The translations under genes and the position numbers were made by a program. From contig JABAQR010000024.1 of assembly GCA_019187485.1 (NCBI GenBank), forward strand, positions 1-64,000: a DNA stretch of 64,000 bases. Reading direction: 5' to 3'. Below the pieces are notes generated by a model, which did not search any database, was not told the origin of the DNA, and was given only the letters and a program-made list of their open reading frames with translations. Below are positions 19,990 through 29,436 of this stretch, piece after piece. The stretch comes from Lysobacterales bacterium. GTDB taxonomy: Bacteria; Pseudomonadota; Gammaproteobacteria; Xanthomonadales; SZUA-5. The stretch's first letter is position 1; the number at the start of each line of letters is the position of its first letter.

Positions 19990-20145
19990 GAGCGGGGCAC
20001 GGGGCACGGGGCACGGGAAGCACTCGCGCGGGATTGCTGCCTACGTCATGCGCCGGTTGCATGCGCCTGCACGTCGACATGCGAGCTTCCCCGTGCCCCG
20101 TGCCCCGTGCCCCATGCTCCATGCCCCATGCCCCGTGCCTCGCTT
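19990..20145. repeat. Mirrored heptad element A (unit GGGGCAC)
   Basis: The left arm at 19994-20021 is three GGGGCAC units followed by GGGAAGC. The right arm at 20085-20113 is its reverse complement with only one extra base. The right arm continues with degenerate heptads (ATGCTCC, ATGCCCC, ATGCCCC, GTGCCTC) to 20135. The loop is 63 bases. The element fills the gap between the divergent SCO1-like gene and prmB, and its right array runs into the region where prmB could start (in-frame GTG 20107 and ATG 20128 lie inside the heptads). Confidence 0.85.
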
Positions 20146-20181
20146 CTGCCCGATCTCGCTAGTGCGCTCTCCACGCCTTCG

Positions 20182-21150
20182 ATGCGAACATCGGCGCAGT
20201 CCTCCACCGGGTGCCGCGCCTTGACCGACGTGCTGCAGAGCGTCTGCGATTTCATCCGCTACGCGACCAGTCGCTTCAACGCGGCCGGGCTGGTGTACGC
20301 CCAGGGATTCGACAGCGCGCTCGACGAGGCCAGCTACCTGGTACTGACCACGCTGCACCTGCCGCACGATCTGCCGCCGGCCTATGCCAGTGCGGTGCTG
20401 CTGGCGGAGGAGCGCGCGCTGCTGCTGGAACGGATCCGGCGGCGCGTCGACGAGCGCGTGCCGGTGGCCTACCTGACCGGCGAGGCCTGGTTCGCGGGCA
20501 TGGCCTTCAAGGTCACCCCGGATGTGCTGATCCCGCGCTCGCCGATCGCCGAGCTGGTCGAGCGCGGTTTCGAACCCTGGGTCGCCGGGCGCACGCCGGG
20601 GCGCGTACTCGACCTCTGCTGCGGCTCCGGCTGCATCGGCATCGCCATCGCGGCGCACCTGGCGGATGCGCAGGTCGATCTCGTCGACCTGTCCGATGCC
20701 GCGCTGGAACTGGCGCGCAGCAACGCCGCCGACCACGGGGTCGGCGACCGCGTCGAGATCTTGAAGTCCGACGGACTGCGGGGGCTCGGCGGTCGTCGCT
20801 ACGACCTGATCGTCGCGAATCCTCCCTATGTGGGCGAGTCCGAGTACGCGGCGCTGCCGCCGGAGTTCGCGCACGAGCCGCGGCTCGCGCTGGTGTCCGG
20901 CGAGGACGGCCTGGACCTCCCGCTGCAGATCCTCGCCGGCGCCGCCGCCCACCTCGAGGAGTACGGCCTGCTGGTCCTGGAGGTGGGCGCCTCGGAACAG
21001 GCGCTGGTCGAGTGCCTGCCGGAGGTGCCGTTCACCTGGGTCGAGTTCGAGCGCGGAGGTTCCGGTGTGGCCGTGCTCGATCGCGAGGCGCTGCTCGCGC
21101 ACGCCGCCGACTTCGGCGACGCGCTCGCCGCGCGCGGGCTGGCGCCGTGA
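20182..21150 (+). CDS. prmB: Ribosomal protein uL3 glutamine methyltransferase PrmB
   Basis: A SAM-dependent enzyme that N5-methylates a glutamine of ribosomal protein uL3 during 50S assembly. The HemK/PrmB signature is present: [14 protein letters not shown] (SAM loop), and NPPY in [11 protein letters not shown], the catalytic motif that holds the substrate Gln. The N-terminal helical domain ([12 protein letters not shown]..., [22 protein letters not shown]) matches PrmB rather than PrmC. The start is unclear: ATG 20182 gives 322 residues, TTG 20221 gives 309 and fits E. coli (310) best; earlier starts fall inside the heptad array. The stop overlaps the aroC GTG. Confidence 0.93.
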   Translation: MRTSAQSSTGCRALTDVLQSVCDFIRYATSRFNAAGLVYAQGFDSALDEASYLVLTTLHLPHDLPPAYASAVLLAEERALLLERIRRRVDERVPVAYLTGEAWFAGMAFKVTPDVLIPRSPIAELVERGFEPWVAGRTPGRVLDLCCGSGCIGIAIAAHLADAQVDLVDLSDAALELARSNAADHGVGDRVEILKSDGLRGLGGRRYDLIVANPPYVGESEYAALPPEFAHEPRLALVSGEDGLDLPLQILAGAAAHLEEYGLLVLEVGASEQALVECLPEVPFTWVEFERGGSGVAVLDREALLAHAADFGDALAARGLAP

Positions 21151-22253
21151 GCGGCGCCAACAGCTTCGGTCGCAGCTTCTGCGTCACCACCTTCGGCGAG
21201 AGCCACGGGCCGGCGATCGGCTGCGTGATCGACGGCTGTCCGCCGGGCGTGCCGATCGCACCGGAGGATTTCCGCGCCGACCTCGACCGCCGCGCCACCG
21301 GGCGTTCGCGCCACACCAGCCAGCGCCGCGAGGCCGATGAGGTGGAGATCCTGTCCGGTGTCTACCAGGGGCTCAGCACCGGCACGCCGATCGCGCTGCT
21401 GATCCGCAACACCGATGCGCGCAGCAAGGACTATGGCGAGATCGCCGAGCGTTTCCGGCCCGGCCACGCCGACTACACCTACTGGCACAAGTACGGCATC
21501 CGCGACCCGCGCGGAGGCGGGCGTGCGTCGGCGCGCGAAACGACCCTGCGCGTGGCCGCGGCGGTGCTCGCGAAGAAGCTGCTGACGCAGCGCGGCATTC
21601 GCGTCCAGGGCTGGCTGTCCGGCCTCGGGCCGTACGCGCCGGCGCGGATCGTGCGCGACGCGGTCGAGCGCAACCCGCTGTTCTGGCCCGATCCGGAACA
21701 GTTGCCCGAACTCGAAGCCTTCCTCGACGGCCTGCGCAAGAGCGGCGACTCGATCGGCGCGCGCCTGACCGTGATCGCGGAAGGGGTGCCTGTGGGTCTG
21801 GGCGAGCCGGTCTACGGCAAGCTCGACGCCGAGATCGCCGCCGCGCTGATGTCGATCAATGCCGTCAAGGCGGTCGAGATCGGCGATGGCGCAGACGTCT
21901 GCGGCCAGCGCGGCAGCGAGCACCGCGACGAGCTGACGCGAGCCGGCTTCCTGTCGAACCACGCCGGCGGCATCCTCGGCGGCATCTCCACCGGCCAGGC
22001 AATCATCGCCCACGCGGCGATCAAGCCCACCTGCAGCATCCTCGTGCCCGGGCGCACGCTCGACGTGCACGGAAACGAGGTCGAGATCGTCACCAAGGGT
22101 CGCCACGACCCCTGCGTCGGCATCCGCGCGGTGCCGATCGTCGAGGCGATGCTCGCGCTGGTGCTGGTCGACCACCTGCTGCGCCACCGCGCGCAGTGCG
22201 CCGACGTGCCGCCGCAGCAACCGCTGGTGCCGGCAGATCCCTTCCTTCCCTAA
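21147..22253 (+). CDS. aroC: Chorismate synthase AroC
   Basis: A 368-residue enzyme that eliminates phosphate from 5-enolpyruvylshikimate-3-phosphate to give chorismate, using reduced FMN. Signatures are [19 protein letters not shown] at the N-terminus, [32 protein letters not shown]-type segment and [13 protein letters not shown]. Active-site His residues in ESHG and RPGHAD are present. The GTG start overlaps the prmB stop (GTGA), so the two are coupled. Chorismate also feeds the trp genes 15 kb downstream. Confidence 0.97.
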   Translation: MSGANSFGRSFCVTTFGESHGPAIGCVIDGCPPGVPIAPEDFRADLDRRATGRSRHTSQRREADEVEILSGVYQGLSTGTPIALLIRNTDARSKDYGEIAERFRPGHADYTYWHKYGIRDPRGGGRASARETTLRVAAAVLAKKLLTQRGIRVQGWLSGLGPYAPARIVRDAVERNPLFWPDPEQLPELEAFLDGLRKSGDSIGARLTVIAEGVPVGLGEPVYGKLDAEIAAALMSINAVKAVEIGDGADVCGQRGSEHRDELTRAGFLSNHAGGILGGISTGQAIIAHAAIKPTCSILVPGRTLDVHGNEVEIVTKGRHDPCVGIRAVPIVEAMLALVLVDHLLRHRAQCADVPPQQPLVPADPFLP

Positions 22254-22270
22254 GACCCCTGACACACCCC

Positions 22271-23299
22271 ATGAGCGAGCAGCGCAAGTTCAAGGTCGCC
22301 GTCGTCGGCGCCACCGGTGCGGTTGGCACCACGATGCTGGAGATCCTCGCCGAACGCGAGTTCCCGGCTTCCGAGGTTGTGCCGCTGGCGAGCGAGCGCT
22401 CGGCCGGCAAGCGCGTGAAGTACGCCGGGCAGTCGCTGGTGGTGCGCGACCTCGACAAGTACGACTTCGCGGGTGTGCACATCGCGCTGTTCTCGGCCGG
22501 CGGTTCGATCTCCGCCGTGCACGCGCCGCGCGCGGCTGCGGCCGGCGCGATCGTGGTCGACAACACCAGCCAGTTCCGCTACGAGGACGACATCCCGCTG
22601 GTGGTCAGCGAGGTCAACCCGCACGCGATCGCGCGCTACAAGGCCCGCGGGATCATCGCCAACCCGAACTGCTCGACGATGCAGATGCTGGTGGCGCTGG
22701 CGCCGATCCACCGCGCCGCCGGCATCGAGCGCATCAACGTCGCCACCTACCAGTCGGTGTCCGGCGCCGGCCAGAGCGGGATCGAGGAACTCGGTCGGCA
22801 GACCGCCGCGCTGCTGAACTTCCAGCCGATCGAGCCGAAGAAGTTCCAGGCGCAGATCGCCTTCAACCTGATCCCGCAGATCGACGTCTTCATGGACAAT
22901 GGCTACACCAAGGAAGAGATGAAGATGGTGTGGGAGACCCAGAAAATCCTGGAGGACCCGTCGATCCGCGTGAACCCGACCGCGGTCCGCGTGCCGGTGT
23001 TCTACGGCCACAGCGAGGCGGTGCACCTGGAGACGCGCGAGAAGCTGGGCGCTGCGCAGGCGCGCGCGCTGCTCGAAGCGGCCCCCGGCGTGGTCGTCGT
23101 CGACGAGCGTCGCGCCGGCGGATATCCGACGCCGGTCACCCACGCGGCCGGCCATGATCCGGTATACGTCGGGCGCATCCGCGAGGACTTGAGCCATGCA
23201 AATGGACTGGCGATGTGGATCGTTGCCGACAACATTCGTAAAGGGGCGGCCCTGAACGCTGTGCAGATTGCGGAACTATTGGTAAAAGGCCACCTGTGA
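22271..23299 (+). CDS. asd: Aspartate-semialdehyde dehydrogenase
   Basis: A 342-residue NADPH-dependent enzyme that reduces aspartyl phosphate to aspartate semialdehyde, at the branch to lysine/diaminopimelate, threonine and methionine. The GATGAVGTTM nucleotide loop is at residues 13-22, the catalytic Cys is in ANPNCSTMQ, and the QSVSGAGQSG and GHSEAVHLE motifs are present. ATG 22271 lies 18 bases after the aroC stop. The gene order aroC-asd-fimV is typical of Lysobacterales. Confidence 0.97.
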   Translation: MSEQRKFKVAVVGATGAVGTTMLEILAEREFPASEVVPLASERSAGKRVKYAGQSLVVRDLDKYDFAGVHIALFSAGGSISAVHAPRAAAAGAIVVDNTSQFRYEDDIPLVVSEVNPHAIARYKARGIIANPNCSTMQMLVALAPIHRAAGIERINVATYQSVSGAGQSGIEELGRQTAALLNFQPIEPKKFQAQIAFNLIPQIDVFMDNGYTKEEMKMVWETQKILEDPSIRVNPTAVRVPVFYGHSEAVHLETREKLGAAQARALLEAAPGVVVVDERRAGGYPTPVTHAAGHDPVYVGRIREDLSHANGLAMWIVADNIRKGAALNAVQIAELLVKGHL

Positions 23300-23393
23300 T
23301 CTATAGTTACGTTCGCCTTATAAGGTCGTTTCGAGTTTTCGTGACCTAATACGCGGCCATGACTAGAAGCCGCACTGCCCCCGGGGGAGCTCC

Positions 23394-26234
23394 ATGAAAG
23401 GACCGCGCAAGACACTTCTGGCCAGCAGCATCCTCGCCATCCCATCGCTGGCGCAGGCTTTGGGGCTGGGTGGAATCGAGGTGAAGTCCGGGCTCAACGA
23501 GCCGCTGGACGCCGAGATCCAGGTCATCCAGGCGGCCCCGGGGGAGGCAGACGGACTGGCGGTGGCGCTCGCCAGCGCGGACGACTTCGCCCGCGTCGGC
23601 ATCGACCGTGCGCGCATGGAGATGCCGCTCAACTTCGCGGTGTCCAAGGGTGCCAACGGCCAGGCGGTGATCAAGGTCACCTCCTCGGCGCCGATCAAGG
23701 AGCCCTTCCTGAACTTCCTGCTCGAGGTCAACTGGTCGAAGGGCCGACTGCTGCGCGAATACACCGTGCTGCTCGATCCGCCGGTCAGCGCGCCCTCGAG
23801 CGGTAGTCAGGTGGCGACCGCCCCGCTGCGCGACACCGCGCCGCCGGAACCCGCGGCACCGAAGCCCGAGCCGGTGCCGGAACCCGAGCCGCCCAAGCCC
23901 GCCGAGCCGGTCGCTGCGGCGCCGGTGCAGCCGGCTCCAGAACCCGAGCCGGCCCCCGCACCCGAACCGACGCCTCCGCCGGAACCGGCTCCCGAGCCCG
24001 CCCCGGTGGCCGCGGATCCCACACCCGCTCCGGCGCCGGCCGCTCCCGGCGACTACGGCCCGATCGGGCAGGGCGAGACCCTGTGGGAAATCGCCCAGGC
24101 GACACGACCGGATGGTGTGACGGACATGAACAAGTTCATGGTCGCACTGCTGCGGATGAATCCGGACGCCTTCTACGAGCAGAACATCAACGCACTCAAG
24201 CGCGGTGCGATCCTGCGCATCCCGACCAACGACGACGTCGACGCGATCGCTGCCAGTGAAGCCGCCGAGGCCGTGCGCGGGCAGAACGAGATCTGGCGCG
24301 GCTACCAGGCGGCGCAGTCGGCAACGCCCACCACGCTCGCAGATGCCGGAGCCAGCGAGTCCCTGCGCACGCCGTCGACCGGCACCAGCAGCAGCGGTTC
24401 GCGTCTGGAACTGCTGCCACCACGCGCCGGCGACGATCAGGGCGCCGCGGACCGTCCGGGCAACGCCGCACTCGAGCGCAGCGGCGAGGAGATCAAGAAT
24501 CTGCGCGGCGACCTCGCCCGCGCCAGCGAGGATCTCGAGAGCTCGCGTCAGGAAGTGAGCGAACTGCGCTCGCGCGTGACCGACCTCGAAAAGATCAAGC
24601 GCGACCAGGACAAGGTGCTGTCGCTCAAGAACGACGAGTTGAAGGCGCTGCAGGCGCGCGCGGCGGACCTCGAGAAGCGCATCCGTGAACTCGAGGCGAG
24701 CACGGCTTCGGCGCAGCAGGCCGCGGATAGCGCACTCGCCGAAGCCGCGGCAGCCGAGGCCGCGCGTCGGGCCGCAGAAGAGGCCGCCCGGCAGGCCGCC
24801 CAGCGGGCCACCGATCCGACGCCTGCCGAAACTCCAGGCGAGCCACATCCCGTGGACACGGCCCAGCCCGCGGACACGACCGAGCCGATGCCGGCGGACG
24901 CCGCAGTAGATGCCGGAGAGCCGGCCGAACCGGCCGACTCCACCGGAACGCCGATCGACGCTTCCGAGCCCGTACCGACCGACACGACCACGCCGACCGA
25001 CACGACCACGCCGACCGACACGACCACGCCGACCGACACGGCCACGCCAACCGACACCGCCACGCCAACCGACACCGCCGCGACCACTCAGCCGGTCAGT
25101 GAGCCTGCTTCGATCGAACCGGCACCGGTTCAGCCGGCGCCCGAGCCGGCCGCCGGTGGCGGTATGTTCTCGAATCCGTGGGTTCTGGGAGGCATCGGCG
25201 CAGCGGTGCTCGCTTTGTTCGGGCTGCTGTTCGCGCGCCGCAAGAAGCCGGCGCATGAAGAACCGACCGGCCCGAGCTTCGCGAACGAGGTGACCGAGTC
25301 CGGGCAACACCCGGCGTTCCGCATGCCCGGGCCGAAGGTCGAAGTGGATGCGGGCGACGCCGAGGAAGAGGCGCTGCTCGACCAGGTCGCGATGAATCCT
25401 GCCGACCTGCGTCATCGCCTCGACCTGTTGCGCCTGTATCACAAGCGCGGCAACGCCGGCGAGTTCGAGAACGCGGCGCGCGCGCTGCGGGGGCAGATCG
25501 CCAGCGAGGACCAGCCGGAATGGAAGGAGGCCGCGCGCATGGCGGCAACCATCCTGCCCGGACACGCGATGTTCGCGGTGCGCGACGACATCCCCGAGGT
25601 CAGCTTCGAGGAGCCGGCGCCGGCCAAGTCGGCGTCGGATTCCTTCGACGGCGGTCTCGACATCGCCTCCTTCGAAGAGCCCGCCGCGGCGGCGCCGGTC
25701 AGCGCGCCCGCCAGCATGCAAGTTGCGGCCGAACCGAACTTCGACTTTGACTTCGATCTGGATGCGCCGACCCAGGCGGTCGAGCCGGTCAAGCCGGCGC
25801 CCGCACTTGCTCCGGCTCCGCCCAAGGCCGAGGCGCTGAGCTTCGATTTCGACATCGATCTGCCGGCAGCGGCGCCCGCAGCCCCGGCCGCGCCGGCTCC
25901 AGCCGCTGCAACGGCAGCGACCAAGGAGGAGTTCTCGCTGGATCTGCCGGAGATCGACTTCTCCACGATGGAAGCACCGAAGGTGGTCGCTCCCGTGGTG
26001 GAAATGCCGAAGCCGACCGAACCGGCTCCCGCCGCCGCGGCGAACGTGGACGACGAACTCGGCGACCTTGGCGTGTTCGGCGACGATGCGGTGGCGACCA
26101 AGCTGGACCTGGCTCGCGCCTACATGGACATGGGCGATCCGGATGGCGCGCGCAGCATGTTGGAGGAGGTGATCGGCGAAGGCAGCAATGCGCAGCAGGA
26201 CGAGGCGCGCAAACTGCTGGCCACGCTCGGCTGA
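23394..26234 (+). CDS. fimV: FimV-like inner-membrane hub protein
   Basis: A 946-residue FimV homologue; the family organises the cell pole, type IV pili and twitching motility. A signal peptide (residues 1-22) is followed by the FimV N-terminal domain (GLGGIEVKSGLNEPLDAEI to about 125), a Pro/Glu-rich stretch, a LysM-like segment (about 218-280, GPIGQGETLWEIA), coiled-coil (about 365-470), a Thr/Asp/Pro linker, a membrane segment near 600-620 (VLGGIGAAVLALFGLLF) and a cytoplasmic acidic part. The C-terminal TPR-like FimV domain has KLDLARAYMDMGDPDGAR. It sits between asd and glpK; truA follows 10 kb on rather than directly. Confidence 0.93.
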   Translation: MKGPRKTLLASSILAIPSLAQALGLGGIEVKSGLNEPLDAEIQVIQAAPGEADGLAVALASADDFARVGIDRARMEMPLNFAVSKGANGQAVIKVTSSAPIKEPFLNFLLEVNWSKGRLLREYTVLLDPPVSAPSSGSQVATAPLRDTAPPEPAAPKPEPVPEPEPPKPAEPVAAAPVQPAPEPEPAPAPEPTPPPEPAPEPAPVAADPTPAPAPAAPGDYGPIGQGETLWEIAQATRPDGVTDMNKFMVALLRMNPDAFYEQNINALKRGAILRIPTNDDVDAIAASEAAEAVRGQNEIWRGYQAAQSATPTTLADAGASESLRTPSTGTSSSGSRLELLPPRAGDDQGAADRPGNAALERSGEEIKNLRGDLARASEDLESSRQEVSELRSRVTDLEKIKRDQDKVLSLKNDELKALQARAADLEKRIRELEASTASAQQAADSALAEAAAAEAARRAAEEAARQAAQRATDPTPAETPGEPHPVDTAQPADTTEPMPADAAVDAGEPAEPADSTGTPIDASEPVPTDTTTPTDTTTPTDTTTPTDTATPTDTATPTDTAATTQPVSEPASIEPAPVQPAPEPAAGGGMFSNPWVLGGIGAAVLALFGLLFARRKKPAHEEPTGPSFANEVTESGQHPAFRMPGPKVEVDAGDAEEEALLDQVAMNPADLRHRLDLLRLYHKRGNAGEFENAARALRGQIASEDQPEWKEAARMAATILPGHAMFAVRDDIPEVSFEEPAPAKSASDSFDGGLDIASFEEPAAAAPVSAPASMQVAAEPNFDFDFDLDAPTQAVEPVKPAPALAPAPPKAEALSFDFDIDLPAAAPAAPAAPAPAAATAATKEEFSLDLPEIDFSTMEAPKVVAPVVEMPKPTEPAPAAAANVDDELGDLGVFGDDAVATKLDLARAYMDMGDPDGARSMLEEVIGEGSNAQQDEARKLLATLG
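24978..25085 (+). repeat. Six 18-bp tandem units inside fimV
   Basis: Six consecutive 18-base units (first ACCGACACGACCACGCCG) encode the hexapeptide series TDTTTP, TDTTTP, TDTTTP, TDTATP, TDTATP, TDTAAT. The first three units are nearly identical and the later ones have diverged. Because 18 is a multiple of three, copy-number change would alter the length of the FimV periplasmic linker without breaking the frame. Confidence 0.9.
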
Positions 26235-26378
26235 GCCCGCTTGGAGTCGCGACATCGTCGATGCCGGGCGACCGGTTTCGATATGGGTTAGGGCAATCGG
26301 CCTGCGGTCGCTGGTGGCGCGGGCCAGCAAGGTCGCGGCGAGCCGCGTCCGGGTTCACCGAATCGTCGAAGGCCGGTC

Positions 26379-27860
26379 ATGTCGCTGATCCTCGCCCTCG
26401 ATCAAGGCACGTCCAGTTCGCGCGCCCTGCTGCTCGACGGGAGCGCGCGCGTGCTCGCGGTCCACAGCGAACCCTTCGACTGCGATTACCCACAACCGGG
26501 CTGGGTTGAGGTCGACGCCGAGCTGCTGTGGCGGACGCAGTTGCAATCGATCCACGGCGTACTCGCCCAGGCCGAAGTGCGGGTCGGCGACATCGATGCG
26601 ATCGGCATCACCAACCAGCGGGAAACCGTCATCGCCTGGGATCGCCTCGTCGGTACGCCGCTGGGGCCGGCGATCATCTGGCAGTGCCGGCGCACGCAAT
26701 CCATGTGCACTGAGTTGCGTGATCGCGGCCTCGACGAGTCGATCCGTATCCGCACCGGCCTGGTGGTGGACCCCTATTTCTCGGCCAGCAAGATGCGCTG
26801 GATGCTCGACCATTGGCCGCATGCGCGGGCACTGGCGGCACGGGGCAGGCTGTGCCTGGGAACCGTGGATGCCTGGTTGACCTGGCGACTCTCCGGCGGC
26901 GCGGCTTTCATCACCGACGCCAGCAACGCCGCACGCACCATGCTGTATGCGCTCGATGCGGGCGATTGGGATCCCTGGTTGCTGGATCTGTTCGGGATTC
27001 CGCGCGCATGCCTGCCGAGGGTGGTCGATTCCGCCGGTCGGCTGGCCATGACCGCGGAAGGCGTATTCGGTGCCCGCGTACCGATTGGGGGGCTCATCGG
27101 CGATCAGCAGGCGGCCTTGTTTGGTCAGGCTTGTTTTGCACCCGGCATGGCCAAGAACACCTACGGTACGGGCTGTTTCCTGCTGCTCAACACCGGCCAC
27201 GAGCGCGTGCACTCGCGACACGGCCTGCTGAGTACGGTGGCCTGGCAGCTCGACGGCACTCGCAGTTACGCGCTGGAGGGCGCGGTGTTCGTCGCCGGTG
27301 CACTCTTGCAGTGGCTGCGCGATGGACTCGGACTGATCGGCCATGCTGCGGAAAGCGAAAGTCTGGCGCGCAGCGTGGCCGACAGCGGTGGCGTGCACGT
27401 GGTGCCGGCTTTCGCCGGCCTCGGTGCGCCATACTGGGATGCGCAGGCGCGTGGCTTGATCTGCGGACTGACGCGCGGCAGTACACGCGCCCACATCGTG
27501 CGCGCGGCGCTCGAAGCCGTGGCCATGCAGAACGTCGATTTGCTCGACGCGATGCGCATGGACTTTGCCGGCGAACTCGCCGAACTGCGCATCGACGGCG
27601 GCATGAGCGTCAACGACTTTTTGTGTCAGTTGCAGGCGGATCTGCTCGGGCTGGCCGTGTGCCGGGCGCAGCAGACCGAGAGCACCGCACTCGGCGCCGG
27701 GCTGCTCGCGGGTTTGGGGGTCGGTTTGTGGCGAAGCCTGGACGACCTTGCCACGCGCTGGGTTTGCGAGCGCCGTTTCGAGGCCGGGCTGGACCCATTC
27801 GAACGGGGCCGGCGCATGCAGGACTGGCGGCGCGCGGTGGCACGCGCGCGCAGCGGCTGA
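26379..27860 (+). CDS. glpK: Glycerol kinase GlpK
   Basis: A 493-residue FGGY-family kinase that phosphorylates glycerol to glycerol-3-phosphate. The N-terminal ATPase motif LALDQGTSSSRALL, the substrate-binding NQRET, WQCRRT and GVIGDQQAALFGQ-like GLIGDQQAALFGQ, the GTGCFLL motif, and the C-terminal IDGGMSVNDF are present. Length is normal (about 495-505). No glpF or glpD is adjacent, so it is a stand-alone gene here. A 144-bp gap after fimV can carry its promoter; the ATG has an imperfect ribosome binding site. Confidence 0.96.
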   Translation: MSLILALDQGTSSSRALLLDGSARVLAVHSEPFDCDYPQPGWVEVDAELLWRTQLQSIHGVLAQAEVRVGDIDAIGITNQRETVIAWDRLVGTPLGPAIIWQCRRTQSMCTELRDRGLDESIRIRTGLVVDPYFSASKMRWMLDHWPHARALAARGRLCLGTVDAWLTWRLSGGAAFITDASNAARTMLYALDAGDWDPWLLDLFGIPRACLPRVVDSAGRLAMTAEGVFGARVPIGGLIGDQQAALFGQACFAPGMAKNTYGTGCFLLLNTGHERVHSRHGLLSTVAWQLDGTRSYALEGAVFVAGALLQWLRDGLGLIGHAAESESLARSVADSGGVHVVPAFAGLGAPYWDAQARGLICGLTRGSTRAHIVRAALEAVAMQNVDLLDAMRMDFAGELAELRIDGGMSVNDFLCQLQADLLGLAVCRAQQTESTALGAGLLAGLGVGLWRSLDDLATRWVCERRFEAGLDPFERGRRMQDWRRAVARARSG

Positions 27861-27897
27861 GCGGCTCGTCGCAGGACCCGGTCCGTGAAGGATGAAA

Positions 27898-27919
27898 CGC
27901 CGGCCATGCATGGCCGGCG
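27898..27919. repeat. Perfect 22-bp palindrome after glpK
   Basis: The sequence CGCCGGCCATG followed by CATGGCCGGCG is a perfect palindrome without a loop, 37 bases after the glpK stop. It could act as a hairpin terminator for glpK, but no T-tract follows. A dimeric protein binding site is the alternative. Confidence 0.5.
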
Positions 27920-28113
27920 CGGGCTGGCGAGTTCAGGATGAACTCGTCCAGACCCAATTGGTTTTTCCTGGTCGTGCGGGCAGGCCGCGCAAGCGTCGGT
28001 GGCGGCCTTGCACTGCCGCAATTGCAAAGGACGCTGCATCGTACGAAAGCATGTCTTGAACTCTGCCACGACAGGGCGCAGCGTACGCACCGGGTATCCG
28101 TGGTTCGCGCACG

Positions 28114-29436
28114 ATGAGCATCGACGACGACGACGAAGCCCTGCTGTTGCTCGAAGACGATCAGACCGGTACGGACCCCGGCTGGAAGATCCTGATCGTC
28201 GACGACGAGCCGGCGATCCACGAGGTCACCACCCTGGTGCTGGGCGGCGTGCGCTTCCAGGAGCGGCGCCTGGCTTTCCTGCATGCCTACAACGGCGAGG
28301 AAGCGCGTCGGGTGCTGGCCGAGAATCCCGACATCGCGGTGGTGCTGCTGGATGTCGTCATGGAAAGCGACGACGCCGGCTTGCGCCTGGTGCGCCATAT
28401 CCGCGAGGAGGCGCGCAACGAGCGCGTGCGCATCATCCTGCGCACCGGTCAGGCCGGGCAGGCGCCGGAGCGCCAGGTGGTGCTGAACTACGACATCAAC
28501 GACTACAAGGAAAAGACCGAGCTCACCGCGCAGAAGCTGTCGACCGCGGTGATCGCCGCGTTGCGCGGCTACAAGGCGCTGCTGCAACTCGCCGACCTCA
28601 ACCGCGAATTGGAAGCCAAGGTGGCGCAGCGCACCGAGGAGTTGCGGCGCGCGAATGCGCGCCTGCAGCAGTCGCTGGCTGCGCTCGAACTCGGCGAACG
28701 CGCCGGACGTCGCGTGCAGTTCAAGTTGCTGCCACCCGCGCAGTGGCGCCACGGCGATATCCGGTACAGCCATGCGCTGATGCCTTCCGAGTTCATGAGC
28801 GGGGATTTCGTCGATTATTTTGCGATCGACGCCCACCGCGCCGGCTGCTACGTGGCCGATGTCTCCGGGCATGGCGTCGCTTCGGCCTTCGTCACCGTCT
28901 ACTTGAAGCGCTTCATGGCGGGTGCGCTGGAGGCATACCGGTTGGGGCAGCCCTCGCACATCGTCGATCCGGCAATGTTGCTGGCGCAGCTCAACCAGGA
29001 CTTGCTGCGCGAACGTCTCGGCAAACACATCGCCATCTGGTACGGCGTGTTCGACCACGACGCGAATCGCCTCAGTTGCGCCAACGCCGGTGCGATCCCC
29101 TATCCCTTGCTGGCGGATGCCGAAGGCACGCGTTTCCTCGATGCCAAAAGCTCCCCAGCCGGCTTATTCGACAGTTCCAGCTACCGCAATCAGCTGTTGT
29201 CGCTGGCGCCGCAGTTTCGTCTGTTGCTGTGCTCGGATGGTGTGCTCGAACTGATGCCCGAAGCCGGTGCCGACGCCCGCAACGAGCGTCTGCGGGAGTG
29301 GCTGCATCCGGCCAGTCCCGGCTTGCCGGCGCTGCTCGCCGATCTGCGCATTCGCGCCGACGAAGCGCATCCGGACGATCTGGCGCTGCTGCTGGTGGGT
29401 CGCGACGTCGTCGAGGCGAGGCCGTCGTCCGGATGA
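28114..29436 (+). CDS. Response regulator with PP2C/SpoIIE phosphatase output
   Basis: A 440-residue two-domain regulator. Residues about 22-150 form a receiver domain: acidic VDDEP pocket, phospho-acceptor Asp80 in VVLLDVV, and an NDYKEKTELTAQKL segment typical of the receiver found in DUF3369-type regulators. A coiled linker follows (about 160-205, RTEELRRANARLQQ). Residues about 205-430 are a PP2C-type serine phosphatase domain of the SpoIIE kind with GDFVDYFAID, DVSGHGVASA (Asp249) and a final DDLALLLV metal motif. Such proteins dephosphorylate STAS-domain antagonists in partner-switching pathways. Its stop overlaps the start of a STAS gene, which supports that role. Unlike HsbR of Pseudomonas it has no HATPase kinase domain. 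Confidence 0.9.
   Translation: MSIDDDDEALLLLEDDQTGTDPGWKILIVDDEPAIHEVTTLVLGGVRFQERRLAFLHAYNGEEARRVLAENPDIAVVLLDVVMESDDAGLRLVRHIREEARNERVRIILRTGQAGQAPERQVVLNYDINDYKEKTELTAQKLSTAVIAALRGYKALLQLADLNRELEAKVAQRTEELRRANARLQQSLAALELGERAGRRVQFKLLPPAQWRHGDIRYSHALMPSEFMSGDFVDYFAIDAHRAGCYVADVSGHGVASAFVTVYLKRFMAGALEAYRLGQPSHIVDPAMLLAQLNQDLLRERLGKHIAIWYGVFDHDANRLSCANAGAIPYPLLADAEGTRFLDAKSSPAGLFDSSSYRNQLLSLAPQFRLLLCSDGVLELMPEAGADARNERLREWLHPASPGLPALLADLRIRADEAHPDDLALLLVGRDVVEARPSSG

Noticed and set aside
19990-20145. Ordinary rho-independent terminator
   Set aside because: It lies between divergent gene starts, has a 63-base loop and no T-tract.
23346-26330. A 994-codon minus-strand frame opposite fimV
   Set aside because: Arg/Gly-rich antisense of the repetitive fimV gene; fimV itself is complete with recognisable domains.
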